Positions 1 through 7,993 are shown, counted from the stretch's first letter. The stretch: DNA of 11,927 nt from Propionibacteriaceae bacterium (GCA_020438595.1 JAGQUI010000041.1:1-11927); one strand, 5' to 3'. Translations and numbers: made by a program. The notes: generated by a model from the letters alone, not told the origin.

Positions 1-488
1 ACGCCAGGATCGTGCTGATGCCGCAGGCCACTGGCGCCTGGTCGGGGGTGCGGCCCGGCGAACTCCTCGACTACCTCGCGTCGCTGTACGTCGCTCCCCT
101 GCCGGTGCCGGCGCTGGTCGCAGCCCTCGGCATCGACGGCTTCGCGAACACCCCCTACCGCCGGCTGTCCGGGGGCCAGCAGCAGTTGGTCAACCTCGCC
201 GGCGCGGTCGTCGGACGCCCCGAGCTGGTGTTCCTGGACGAACCCACGGCAGGGCTCGACCCGCACGCCCGGCGGCAGGTCTGGACGCTGGTCCGCGAAC
301 TCCGGGGGGCCGGCGTCGCCGTCCTGCTCACCACGCACGCGATGGACGAGGCCGAGCAACTCGCCGACCGGGTGGTCCTGCTGAACGCCGGACGCCGGGT
401 CGCTGCCGGGACGGTTGCCGAACTCACCGCGGAGAAGGGCCTGGAGGAGCTGTTCCTCGACCTGACCACCCCTGGGGGTTCGTGGTGA
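1..488 (+). CDS. ABC transporter ATP-binding protein, 3' part (partial)
   Basis: This is the C-terminal part of an ABC-transporter ATPase. The frame is already open at base 3 (visible protein begins ARIVLMPQ), so the gene starts outside the window and the Walker A motif is not seen. What remains is diagnostic: the signature LSGGQQQ at 165-185, the Walker B stretch LVFLDEP at 225-245, the D-loop GLDP just after it, and the switch histidine in LLTTHAMDEAEQ (H codon at 336-338). The layout matches daunorubicin/drug-exporter-like ATPases that pair with ABC-2 permeases. It would hydrolyse ATP on the cytoplasmic face to power the permease encoded next. The TGA stop at 486-488 overlaps the permease start, so the two are almost surely one operon. 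The substrate cannot be told. An ABC transporter beside ctaA is a recurring actinobacterial arrangement (for example Rv1456c-Rv1458c in Mycobacterium tuberculosis). Confidence 0.93.
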   Translation, partial: ARIVLMPQATGAWSGVRPGELLDYLASLYVAPLPVPALVAALGIDGFANTPYRRLSGGQQQLVNLAGAVVGRPELVFLDEPTAGLDPHARRQVWTLVRELRGAGVAVLLTTHAMDEAEQLADRVVLLNAGRRVAAGTVAELTAEKGLEELFLDLTTPGGSW

Positions 489-1246
489 GCGTCCTCGACC
501 TGACCCCCGCCGCTGCCCCGGCGCCGTGGGCACGGCGCGTCCTGCGGCACGCCTGGATGGAGACCCGGCTGGTGGTCCGCAACTCCGAACAGCTCCTGCT
601 GGCGCTGGTCATCCCGCTCGGCCTGGTCGTGGCCGGGGTGCTCGCCGGCGACCGGCTCGGGCTCGCCCGGGAGCCGTTCGTGGCCTCGGTGATCGCGCTC
701 GGGCTGTGGTCGAGCGGGTTCACCTCGCCGGCCATCACGACCGCCTTCGAACGCCGCTACGGGGTGCTCGAACGGCTCGTGGCCACGCCCCTGCGCCGGT
801 CCGACCTGCTGGCCGGGAAGGCCACCACGATCGCCCTGCTGGCCCTCGGCCAGGCGGTGGTGCTGGTCGCGGCCGGGCTCCTGCTCGGCTGGACGCCGGC
901 CCCGGTGCCGGCGCAGGTGCTGGTCACGGTGGCGGTGGTGCCGCTCGCGCTGGTCGCGTTCGCCGGGCTCGCGCTGGCCCTCGCCGGACGGGCGTCCGCG
1001 GAACTCACCCTCGGGTTGGCAAACCTGATCTACCTGCTGGGGGCTGCGGGCGGCCTGCTGGTGCCCGTGGACAGCTTCCCCGCGTGGGCGCAGCCCGTGC
1101 TCGGCCTGTTGCCCACCACCGCGCTCGGCGAGACGCTGCGCAACCTCGCCACCGGGGCGTTCGATCCCCTGCCGCTGCTGGTCGTCCTCGTCTGGGCCGT
1201 CGCTGCTGTGGCCCTGGCCAGAAAGGTGTTCCGATGGATCTCGTAG
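485..1246 (+). CDS. ABC-2 type transporter permease
   Basis: Membrane partner of the preceding ATPase, about 253 residues. After a short cytoplasmic N-terminus and an amphipathic stretch (WMETRLVVRNSEQ) come about six hydrophobic segments, beginning LLLALVIPLGLVVAGVL and ending LLVVLVWAVAAVALARKVF. That is the ABC-2 fold of exporters. The segment FERRYGVLERLVATPLRRSDLLAGK is typical of the cytoplasmic loop in this family. I chose the GTG at 485 because it forms a 4-base GTGA overlap with the ATPase stop and sits six bases after a GGGGG run. The adjacent GTG at 482 would add one residue and cannot be excluded. The stop TAG (1244-1246) overlaps the ctaA start by 13 bases, so translation is probably coupled to heme A synthase. 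The substrate is unknown; a link to heme or cytochrome assembly is only a guess from the neighbourhood. Confidence 0.9.
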   Translation: MSVLDLTPAAAPAPWARRVLRHAWMETRLVVRNSEQLLLALVIPLGLVVAGVLAGDRLGLAREPFVASVIALGLWSSGFTSPAITTAFERRYGVLERLVATPLRRSDLLAGKATTIALLALGQAVVLVAAGLLLGWTPAPVPAQVLVTVAVVPLALVAFAGLALALAGRASAELTLGLANLIYLLGAAGGLLVPVDSFPAWAQPVLGLLPTTALGETLRNLATGAFDPLPLLVVLVWAVAAVALARKVFRWIS

Positions 1247-2217
1247 GCAGTCCCACCGCGCTGCGGCGCTGGGCCGTCGCCTCGCTGCTCGCCAACATGG
1301 GCATCGTGGTCACCGGCGGGCTGGTCCGGGTCACCGGCTCCGGCCTCGGCTGCCCGACGTGGCCGCAGTGCACCCCCGGGTCGTACGTCCCGCACGCCGC
1401 CGCGGACGCGCACGCACTGATCGAGTTCGGCAACCGGACCCTCACCTTCGTGCTCGCCGCGATCGCGATCGGCACGTTCGTCGCCGCCTGGCGGGCCAGG
1501 GACGCAGCCGGCCGGCCCCGACGGCGGGTCCGCGGACTGGCGTTCGCCGCAGGTCTCGGCATTCCCGCCCAGGCGGTGCTCGGCGGCATCACGGTGCTCA
1601 CCGGGCTCAACCCGTGGGTGGTCGGGCTGCACCTGGTGCCGTCGGTCGTGCTGATCGTGGTGTGCGTCGTGCTCGTGCACGAGACCTGGCCGGTCCGGCC
1701 GGCACGGGTCCGCCCCCACGCCCGGCTCCTCGTCGGGGCGGCCGCGGCGCTGGGCGCGGTGGCGGTGCTGCTGGGCGTGGCGGTCACCGGAGCGGGCCCG
1801 AACTCCGGGGACGGCGGCGCCGCCCGCAACGGCCTCGACCTGACCGGCATCGCCCGCGTCCACTCGCTCAGCGTCTGGGCGGTGGTGATCCTGACCGTCG
1901 CGCTGCTGGTGGTGACCACGGGCCGGGCGCGCCGGGCCGTCGCGCTGCTGCTCGGCGTCGAACTGGCCCAGGGTGCGATCGGCTACGCGCAGTACTTCCT
2001 GGCCCTGCCGCCCGCACTGGTCACCCTGCACATGCTGGGCACCACGCTGTTCACCGCAGCGCTCGCGAACCTGTGGTGGCTCACCCGGGGATCAGCCGAA
2101 GACCAGCGGGTCGACGGCGGCGGCGATGAACACGACCGCCAGGTAGCTGTTGGAGAGGTGGAACAGCCGCATGGGCTTGAGCGCGGCGTCCAGCAGGCCC
2201 CGGCGGGCCCTCAGTAG
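1234..2217 (+). CDS. ctaA: Heme A synthase (COX15/CtaA family)
   Basis: Membrane enzyme that oxidises the C8 methyl of heme O to the formyl group of heme A, for aa3-type cytochrome c oxidase. The protein has eight apparent membrane segments in two related halves. Visible motifs are VTGGLVRVTGSGLGCPTWP (residues 26-44), IEFGNRTLTF (63-72), H133 in GLHLVPS, H210 in ARVHSLS and H266 in TLHMLGTTL; these three histidines fit conserved heme-ligand positions. C40 and C46 form the extracytoplasmic loop-1 pair; no second-loop pair is seen. The start is ATG 1234, eight bases after AAAGG, overlapping the permease stop by 13 bases. The last membrane segment ends near residue 284. Residues 287-327 are a hydrophilic tail wholly antisense to the end of ctaB and look unlike normal family C-termini, so the true functional end is probably near 2091. 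Family assignment is secure; the meaning of the tail is not. Confidence 0.94.
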   Translation: MDLVGSPTALRRWAVASLLANMGIVVTGGLVRVTGSGLGCPTWPQCTPGSYVPHAAADAHALIEFGNRTLTFVLAAIAIGTFVAAWRARDAAGRPRRRVRGLAFAAGLGIPAQAVLGGITVLTGLNPWVVGLHLVPSVVLIVVCVVLVHETWPVRPARVRPHARLLVGAAAALGAVAVLLGVAVTGAGPNSGDGGAARNGLDLTGIARVHSLSVWAVVILTVALLVVTTGRARRAVALLLGVELAQGAIGYAQYFLALPPALVTLHMLGTTLFTAALANLWWLTRGSAEDQRVDGGGDEHDRQVAVGEVEQPHGLERGVQQAPAGPQ

Positions 2218-3027
2218 AAGTGCCACCGCCTCGGCCAGCATCGCGGCGCCGGCGACGCCCGCGACGGCCGGGTAGAGCCAGCCGGTGCCGGCCACCGGCC
2301 AGAGCAGCAGGCTGACCGCGACGGTCAGCGCGCTGTAGGCCAGGATCCGCCAGGCCACCCGCACCGGCGGCGCCACCACGGGCAGCATCGGCACGTGCGC
2401 GTTCAGGTAGTCCTCCCGGTAGCGCAGCGCGAGCGCCCAGGTGTGCGGCGGCGTCCAGGCGAAGACGATCGCGAACAGCACCAACGGCGTCCACGCCACC
2501 GACCCGGTCACCGCCGTCCAGCCGATCAGCGGGGGGAAGCAACCGGCTATGCCGCCCCAGACGATGTTCTGGGAGGTGCGCCGTTTGAGCGCCATCGTGT
2601 AGACGAACACGTAGTACAGGTTCGCGACCAGCGCCAGCGCCGCCGAGAGCCAGTTCGCCCCCAGCCCGAGCATGAGCGTGGCCGCGATGCCCAGCACCGC
2701 GCCGAACGCGAGGGCCCGGCCGGGCTGGACCAGGTCGCGGGCCATCGGACGCCGCCGGGTACGCCGCATCCGGGCGTCGATGTCGGCGTCCAGCACCGAG
2801 TTGAACACGTTCGCGCTGCCGGCCGCGGCCGTGCCGCCGAGCAGCGTCCACAGCACCAGCTGCCAGTCCGGGAACCCACCGGCGGCGAGGAACATCGCCG
2901 GGATGGTCGTGACCAGGAGCAGTTCGATGATCCGGGGCTTGGCCAGCGCGACGTACACCATGGCCACGGAACGCCAGTCGCCGGGCTCCAGGGCGGCCAG
3001 CGGCACGCCCTCCTCGGCTGGTTTCAT
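2092..3027 (-). CDS. ctaB: Protoheme IX farnesyltransferase (heme O synthase)
   Basis: UbiA-family membrane prenyltransferase, 311 residues, that joins farnesyl diphosphate to heme B to make heme O, the substrate of CtaA. The opening block VALAKPRIIELLLVTTIPAM (residues 26-45) is characteristic. The Asp-rich prenyl-diphosphate/Mg motif is NVFNSVLDADID (73-84), followed by RRTRRRP. The second conserved loop includes YTMALKRRTSQNIVWGG (143-159) and FPPLIGW, with WTPPHTWALAL (191-201) and REDY after it. About nine hydrophobic segments are present. The start is ATG 3027, preceded by GGGGAG at unusually short spacing. No other start codon gives a better N-terminus, although the frame stays open far upstream antisense to zwf. 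Its final 126 bp overlap the end of ctaA; the ctaB C-terminus (MRLFHLSNSYLAVVFIAAAVDP) is family-like, so ctaB is the constrained partner. It is divergent from zwf. Confidence 0.96.
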   Translation of the reverse strand: MKPAEEGVPLAALEPGDWRSVAMVYVALAKPRIIELLLVTTIPAMFLAAGGFPDWQLVLWTLLGGTAAAGSANVFNSVLDADIDARMRRTRRRPMARDLVQPGRALAFGAVLGIAATLMLGLGANWLSAALALVANLYYVFVYTMALKRRTSQNIVWGGIAGCFPPLIGWTAVTGSVAWTPLVLFAIVFAWTPPHTWALALRYREDYLNAHVPMLPVVAPPVRVAWRILAYSALTVAVSLLLWPVAGTGWLYPAVAGVAGAAMLAEAVALLLRARRGLLDAALKPMRLFHLSNSYLAVVFIAAAVDPLVFG

Positions 3028-3062
3028 TCGCTCCCCGATCCCGATCCGGCAAGGTCCTGCGC

Positions 3063-3068
3063 AGTTTA
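3063..3068 (-). promoter_or_regulatory. Putative -10 element of ctaB
   Basis: On the minus strand the hexamer TAAACT fits the actinobacterial -10 pattern TANNNT and lies about 35 bases ahead of the ctaB ATG, giving a leader of roughly 30 nt. No good -35 hexamer is seen at 17-18 bases. It shares the 108-bp ctaB–zwf gap with the zwf promoter, the two pointing away from each other. Confidence 0.4.
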
Positions 3069-3122
3069 GCCACGATCCCGTCCCGACGGCGACGGCGCGC
3101 TCGGTGCGCGCCCGGCTGCTTG

Positions 3123-3128
3123 TACGCT
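3123..3128 (+). promoter_or_regulatory. Putative -10 element of zwf (leaderless)
   Basis: TACGCT matches the TANNNT -10 pattern and ends seven bases before the GTG start of zwf at 3136. Transcription would then begin at or within a base or so of the start codon. No Shine-Dalgarno sequence precedes that GTG, which fits a leaderless mRNA. A clear -35 is not visible. Confidence 0.5.
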
Positions 3129-3135
3129 CGCAGAC

Positions 3136-4653
<1,518 letters not shown>

Positions 4654-4665
4654 CAGGAGCTGTTG

Positions 4666-5601
4666 ATGATCGTCAAACTCAGCACGACCAACGCCGCAGA
4701 GGTGCAGCAGGCCATCGCCAGCGCGCGCCACCACGTCGGGGCCAGTTCCGGACTCGTGTTCACCCTGGTGGTGGTCGCCGAGCTGTCCGAGTACGACCGC
4801 GCGATGGAGGCCTGCCTGGAAGCGGGACGCGAGCACCCGTCCCGGATCCTGCTGCTCACCAACGGACGGGCCCGCGCCGACCGGATGGACGCCGAGGTGC
4901 AGGCGGGCGAGGGCGCGCCGGGCGAGATCATCGCACTCAAGTTCCACGGCGTCCTGCAGAAGCACCGCGAATCGGTCGTGCTGCCGTTGCTGCTGCCCGA
5001 CCTGCCCGTGATCGTGTGGTGGCCGGGACGCTCCCCCAAGGCGCCCGGCCTCGACCCGATCGGACGGCTGGCCACGCGCCGGATCACCGACGCGATGGGC
5101 GACCCGGACCCGGTCGCGGCCCTCGAGGTGCGTGCCCGCAACTACTGCGCCGGTGACACCGACCTGACCTGGACGCGGATCACCCGCTGGCGCGGGCTGC
5201 TCGCCGCGGCGCTCGACGCCTACCCGATGGACGTCAACCGGGTCGGGGTGTCGGCGGCCCCCGCCAACGCGGCCGCCGCCCTGCTCGCCGCCTGGCTCTC
5301 CGACCGCCTCGACGTGCCCGTGACGGTGGACCACGGCAAGCCCGGCCCGGGCATCACCGGGGTGGTGCTGGGATCGGACGACGACGAGATCCGGGTCACC
5401 CGGACCGACGGCAACCTGGCCAGCTTCTCCGCCCCGGGCCTGCCGCAGCGCCTCGTCGCGCTCCCCCGCCGCGACCTGAACACGCTGCTCGCCGAGGAAC
5501 TGCGCCGCCTGGACGACGATCCGATCTACGCTGAAGCCATGGCAGCCCTCGTCCGTCGACTCGACAAGGCCGCCGAACGCGGCCAGGGACGTTCGGCATG
5601 A
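4666..5601 (+). CDS. opcA: Glucose-6-phosphate dehydrogenase assembly protein OpcA
   Basis: OpcA, 311 residues, the accessory protein known in cyanobacteria and actinobacteria to be needed for full Zwf activity, through oligomer assembly or allosteric effect. Recognisable blocks are HPSRILLL (57-64), LPVIVWWPGRSP (113-124), GRLATRRITDA (133-143) and DTDLTWTRITRWR (164-176). The first two thirds match the conserved N-terminal domain. The C-terminal third, with DGNLASFSAPG, matches the family's second domain. Cysteines at 50 and 161 are the only two I see. The start is ATG 4666, six bases after AGGAG at 4655-4659; an in-frame TTG at 4663 is less well placed. It sits between zwf (12-bp gap) and pgl (4-bp ATGA overlap), so all three should be co-transcribed and made in step. 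Confidence 0.96.
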   Translation: MIVKLSTTNAAEVQQAIASARHHVGASSGLVFTLVVVAELSEYDRAMEACLEAGREHPSRILLLTNGRARADRMDAEVQAGEGAPGEIIALKFHGVLQKHRESVVLPLLLPDLPVIVWWPGRSPKAPGLDPIGRLATRRITDAMGDPDPVAALEVRARNYCAGDTDLTWTRITRWRGLLAAALDAYPMDVNRVGVSAAPANAAAALLAAWLSDRLDVPVTVDHGKPGPGITGVVLGSDDDEIRVTRTDGNLASFSAPGLPQRLVALPRRDLNTLLAEELRRLDDDPIYAEAMAALVRRLDKAAERGQGRSA

Positions 5602-6335
5602 GCCTCGTGCAGCCCCAGGTCGTCCGGTACGCCGATGCGGCCGAACTCGCCGACCGGGCTGCGGCGAGGCTGCTCGCCGCCCTGGTCGAGTTGCAGCGCG
5701 ACGGCCGGGTGGTCCAGGTCTGCCTCACCGGCGGGCGGATCGCGCACGAGGTCTACGCCCACCTGGGCGAACTGGTGGCCGGTTCCGGGCTCGACCCGTC
5801 CCGGCTGGAGCTGTGGTGGGGCGACGAGCGGTTCGTGCCCACCGGGGACCCCGATCGCAACGCGGGCCCGACCCTGGCCCTGCTGGCCGGCCACTTCGCC
5901 CTCGACCCGGCACGCACCCACCCGATGCCGAGCGCCGACGGCGTGATCGACGCGGCCGCGTCGGCGGCCACCTACGCCAAGGAGCTCGGCGACACGCGGT
6001 TCGACCTGTGCCTGCTCGGCATGGGATCCGACGGCCACGTCGCCTCGATCTTCCCCAACCATCCCTCCAGTGAGCCCACGGCGCAGCCGGTGATCGGGGT
6101 CAGCGACGCCCCGAAGCCGCCGCCGGAGCGGATCAGCCTGACCATCCCGACGCTGAACGAGTCCAGCCAGGTCTGGTTCCTGATCAGCGGGACGGAGAAG
6201 TCGAACGCGCTCGCCCGCTCGCTCGCCGGCGACACCAGCCTGCCGGCCGCGCGCGTGGCCGGGCGCGATCGCACGCTGTGGCTGGTCGACCAGGCGGCCG
6301 CGTCCGAACTGCCCTACTTCGACTGCCGGTCCTGA
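5598..6335 (+). CDS. pgl: 6-phosphogluconolactonase
   Basis: DevB-type lactonase, 245 residues, that hydrolyses 6-phosphogluconolactone to 6-phosphogluconate, the second step of the oxidative pentose phosphate pathway. Motifs in order are LTGGR (43-47), the substrate-loop block LWWGDERFVP (72-81) followed by DPDRNAG, and the catalytic-site block GMGSDGHVASIFP (141-153), with H147 the probable general base; the family form is GMGxDGHxASLFP. Length and order match glucosamine-6-phosphate isomerase/6PGL proteins, and the neighbours settle the choice for the lactonase. ATG 5598 overlaps the opcA TGA in an ATGA junction. The TGA stop at 6333-6335 lies only 10 bp from the stop of convergent rbpA, leaving no room for a terminator hairpin. 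Confidence 0.97.
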   Translation: MSLVQPQVVRYADAAELADRAAARLLAALVELQRDGRVVQVCLTGGRIAHEVYAHLGELVAGSGLDPSRLELWWGDERFVPTGDPDRNAGPTLALLAGHFALDPARTHPMPSADGVIDAAASAATYAKELGDTRFDLCLLGMGSDGHVASIFPNHPSSEPTAQPVIGVSDAPKPPPERISLTIPTLNESSQVWFLISGTEKSNALARSLAGDTSLPAARVAGRDRTLWLVDQAAASELPYFDCRS

Positions 6336-6345
6336 CCTCTCAGCG

Positions 6346-6702
6346 TCAGTAGATGACCTCGCCGGCCGCCCGGCGGGCCCGCAGCGCGTCCAGCGCCTCG
6401 GCCAGGATCGCGACGGCCTCGGCGTCCGTGCGACGCTCCTTCACGTAGGCCAGGTGGGTCTTGTACGGCTGGGTCTTCGGCGGGGGCGGAGGGTTCTCCG
6501 AGTCCAGGTTCGCCGGCAGCCCGCAGCGCGGGCAGTCCCAGGTCTCGGGGACGGCCGCGTCCGCCGCGAAGGCCGGACGGGTCTCGTGCCCGTTTGCGCA
6601 GAAGTAGGAGACGTACAGCCGGGGAGCCGCGTCCCCGCGCTCCGCCTCTCCCATCGGACCGGCGCCGACCCGGCTGCCGCGAATCGCGCTACCACCAACC
6701 AC
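6346..6702 (-). CDS. rbpA: RNA polymerase-binding protein of the RbpA family
   Basis: Small protein, 118 residues, of the RbpA family, actinobacterial factors that bind RNA polymerase and principal sigma factors and stimulate initiation. The N-terminus AIRGSRVGAGPMGEAERG (6-23) is the conserved arm. A zinc-ribbon-like set follows: C35 and H39 in FCANGHE, then C57 and C60 in CPRCG. The C-terminal sigma-interaction helices are near YKTHLAYVKERRTDAEAVAILAEAL in outline. A Pro-rich linker (PPPPPKTQP) separates the two parts. The start is GTG 6702 with AAGGAG nine bases upstream, and it lies 39 bp after secG in the same direction. The form next to secG differs from the M. tuberculosis Rv2050 type, which lacks this Cys/His set, so many actinomycetes may hold both. 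Family is clear; whether it is the main RbpA or a paralogue cannot be decided here. Confidence 0.85.
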   Translation of the reverse strand: MVGGSAIRGSRVGAGPMGEAERGDAAPRLYVSYFCANGHETRPAFAADAAVPETWDCPRCGLPANLDSENPPPPPKTQPYKTHLAYVKERRTDAEAVAILAEALDALRARRAAGEVIY

Positions 6703-6741
6703 GTGCCTTGACTCCTTGCTGCGAGTGCGATCGTCCGGGCG

Positions 6742-7023
6742 TCAGCCCAGGGCCCCGACTTCGGGGAAGTACCGGTAGAGGACGAGCAGGCCGACGATGC
6801 TCGCCAGCCAGACCAGCCCGACCGTGATGGTCAACCGGTCGAGATTCCGCTCCGCCACGGACGTGCCGCCCATGCCCGTCGTCATCCCGCCACCGAACAG
6901 GTCGGACATGCCGCCACCGCGGCTCTTGTGCAGCAGGATGAACAGGGCCAGGACGGCGCTGGTCAGGATCAGGACGATGGACAACGTCACGATCGGCCAG
7001 GTCATCAGGGGGAGCAAAGTCAC
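6742..7023 (-). CDS. secG: Preprotein translocase subunit SecG
   Basis: Small membrane subunit of the SecYEG channel, 93 residues. It has two hydrophobic helices (about residues 10-31 and 66-83) joined by the classic cytoplasmic loop, with HKSRGGGMSDLFGGG and then GGTSVAERNLDRLT, the SecG signature. The GTG at 7023 is taken as the start: AGGA lies seven bases upstream, and the same bases form a TAGGAT -10-like hexamer, so the mRNA may instead be leaderless. Met at residue 7 (start 7005) is a possible alternative because the family N-terminus varies. The gene lies 183 bp after tpiA, behind a strong hairpin, and 39 bp before rbpA. Confidence 0.95.
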   Translation of the reverse strand: MTLLPLMTWPIVTLSIVLILTSAVLALFILLHKSRGGGMSDLFGGGMTTGMGGTSVAERNLDRLTITVGLVWLASIVGLLVLYRYFPEVGALG

Positions 7024-7029
7024 CGGAGA

Positions 7030-7035
7030 ATCCTA
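7030..7035 (-). promoter_or_regulatory. Putative -10 element of secG (possibly leaderless)
   Basis: Minus-strand TAGGAT fits TANNNT and ends six bases before the GTG start of secG. If used, it would give a leaderless or nearly leaderless secG–rbpA transcript. The AGGA inside it could equally act as a ribosome site on a longer transcript. No convincing -35 is seen. Confidence 0.4.
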
Positions 7036-7073
7036 ACTCACGCGGTGCCACTGCACCGAAACGGCGGCGAACA

Positions 7074-7113
7074 CAGGACGCCGGCCGGACCGCGCGGTCC
7101 GACCGGTGTCCTG
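7074..7113 (-). terminator. Strong hairpin between tpiA and secG
   Basis: A 40-base near-perfect inverted repeat: arms 7074-7093 and 7094-7113 pair over 20 positions with one G·U and one mismatch in the minus-strand RNA; its tip must open to form a loop. It follows tpiA in transcript order and has no U-run, like many actinobacterial terminators. It probably ends or weakens the gap–pgk–tpiA transcript before secG. A smaller repeat (CCCCCT 7153-7158 with AGGGGG 7179-7184) lies between it and tpiA. Confidence 0.6.
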
Positions 7114-7198
7114 CGTCAGTTCATGGGAGGTCAGGCGACCGCGTGGACGAGGCCCCCTGCAGCGGCGGCAGCCGGCGAAGGGGGTCGCGTCTGGACCA

Positions 7199-7216
7199 GG
7201 TCAGCTTCAGCTGACC
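7199..7216 (-). repeat. Inverted repeat enclosing the tpiA stop codon
   Basis: GGTCAGCT and AGCTGACC flank two bases and span the end of tpiA. In the mRNA this can fold as a 7-bp stem with a UGAA tetraloop, and the UGA of the loop is the tpiA stop codon (7209-7207). It may be an RNA stability or termination element; it is short enough to need testing. Confidence 0.5.
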
Positions 7217-7992
7217 GAGGAGTAGAACATGACGATCCTGGCGAACTCCTCGGCGTTCAGGCTGGCCCCGCCGACCAGGGCGCCGTCCACGTCGGGCTGC
7301 GCCATGATCTCGACGACGTTGCCCGACTTCACCGAGCCGCCGTACTGGATCCGCACGGCCTCCCCCGCCGCCGCACCGAAGGTCTCGGTGACGTAGGCCC
7401 GGATGGCGCCGCACACCTCCTGCGCGTCCTCGGGAGTGGCGACCTCTCCGGTGCCGATCGCCCAGACCGGCTCGTAGGCGATCACGGACGCCGCGACCTG
7501 CTCGGCCGTCAGCGGCGCGAGGCACTCCTCGACCTGGCTGAGCACGTGCTCGACGTGGGTGCCCTGCTTGCGGATGTCCAGCACCTCGCCGCAGCAGATG
7601 ATCGGGGTCATCCCGGCCTCGAACACCACCTTGGCCTTCGCGCCGATCAGCGCGTCGGACTCGCCGTGGTACTCGCGGCGCTCGGAGTGCCCGACCACCA
7701 CGTAGCTGCAGTTCAGCTTCGCCAGCATGTCGGCGGAGACCTCGCCGGTGTAGGCGCCCGAGGCGTGCTCGGAGACGTCCTGCGCGCCGAACTTCAGCGG
7801 CAGCTTGTCGCCCTCCACCAGCGTCTGCACGGTGCGGATGTCGGTGAACGGCACGATCACCGCGGCCTCCGACTTCTCGGCGTCGTACTTGGCGTCGACC
7901 AGCGTCCAGGCCAGCTTCTGCACCAGGCCCGTGGCCTCGACGTGGTTGAGGTTCATCTTCCAGTTGCCGGCCATCAATGGCGTGCGAGCCAT
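7207..7992 (-). CDS. tpiA: Triose-phosphate isomerase
   Basis: Cytoplasmic TIM-barrel enzyme, 261 residues, interconverting dihydroxyacetone phosphate and glyceraldehyde-3-phosphate. Active-site residues are all present: N10 and K12 in MAGNWKMN, H102 in VVVGHSERR (98-106), and E174 in [11 protein letters not shown] (172-182). The phosphate-binding loops YGGSVK and [10 protein letters not shown] follow. The usual CVGE segment reads CCGE (133-136), a small variant. ATG 7992 starts one base after the pgk TGA, with GGGGAG of the pgk end as ribosome site, so translation is likely coupled to pgk. The frame stays open upstream inside pgk, but the family N-terminus fixes the start. A hairpin encloses its stop codon, and a larger one follows before secG. 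Confidence 0.98.
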   Translation of the reverse strand: MARTPLMAGNWKMNLNHVEATGLVQKLAWTLVDAKYDAEKSEAAVIVPFTDIRTVQTLVEGDKLPLKFGAQDVSEHASGAYTGEVSADMLAKLNCSYVVVGHSERREYHGESDALIGAKAKVVFEAGMTPIICCGEVLDIRKQGTHVEHVLSQVEECLAPLTAEQVAASVIAYEPVWAIGTGEVATPEDAQEVCGAIRAYVTETFGAAAGEAVRIQYGGSVKSGNVVEIMAQPDVDGALVGGASLNAEEFARIVMFYSSVS

Positions 7993-7993
7993 G

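Noticed and set aside
526..1233. Upstream extension of the ctaA frame inside the permease gene.
   Set aside because: The extension is Arg/Gly/Ala-rich with no motif; the ATG at 1234 has a ribosome site and gives the family N-terminus.
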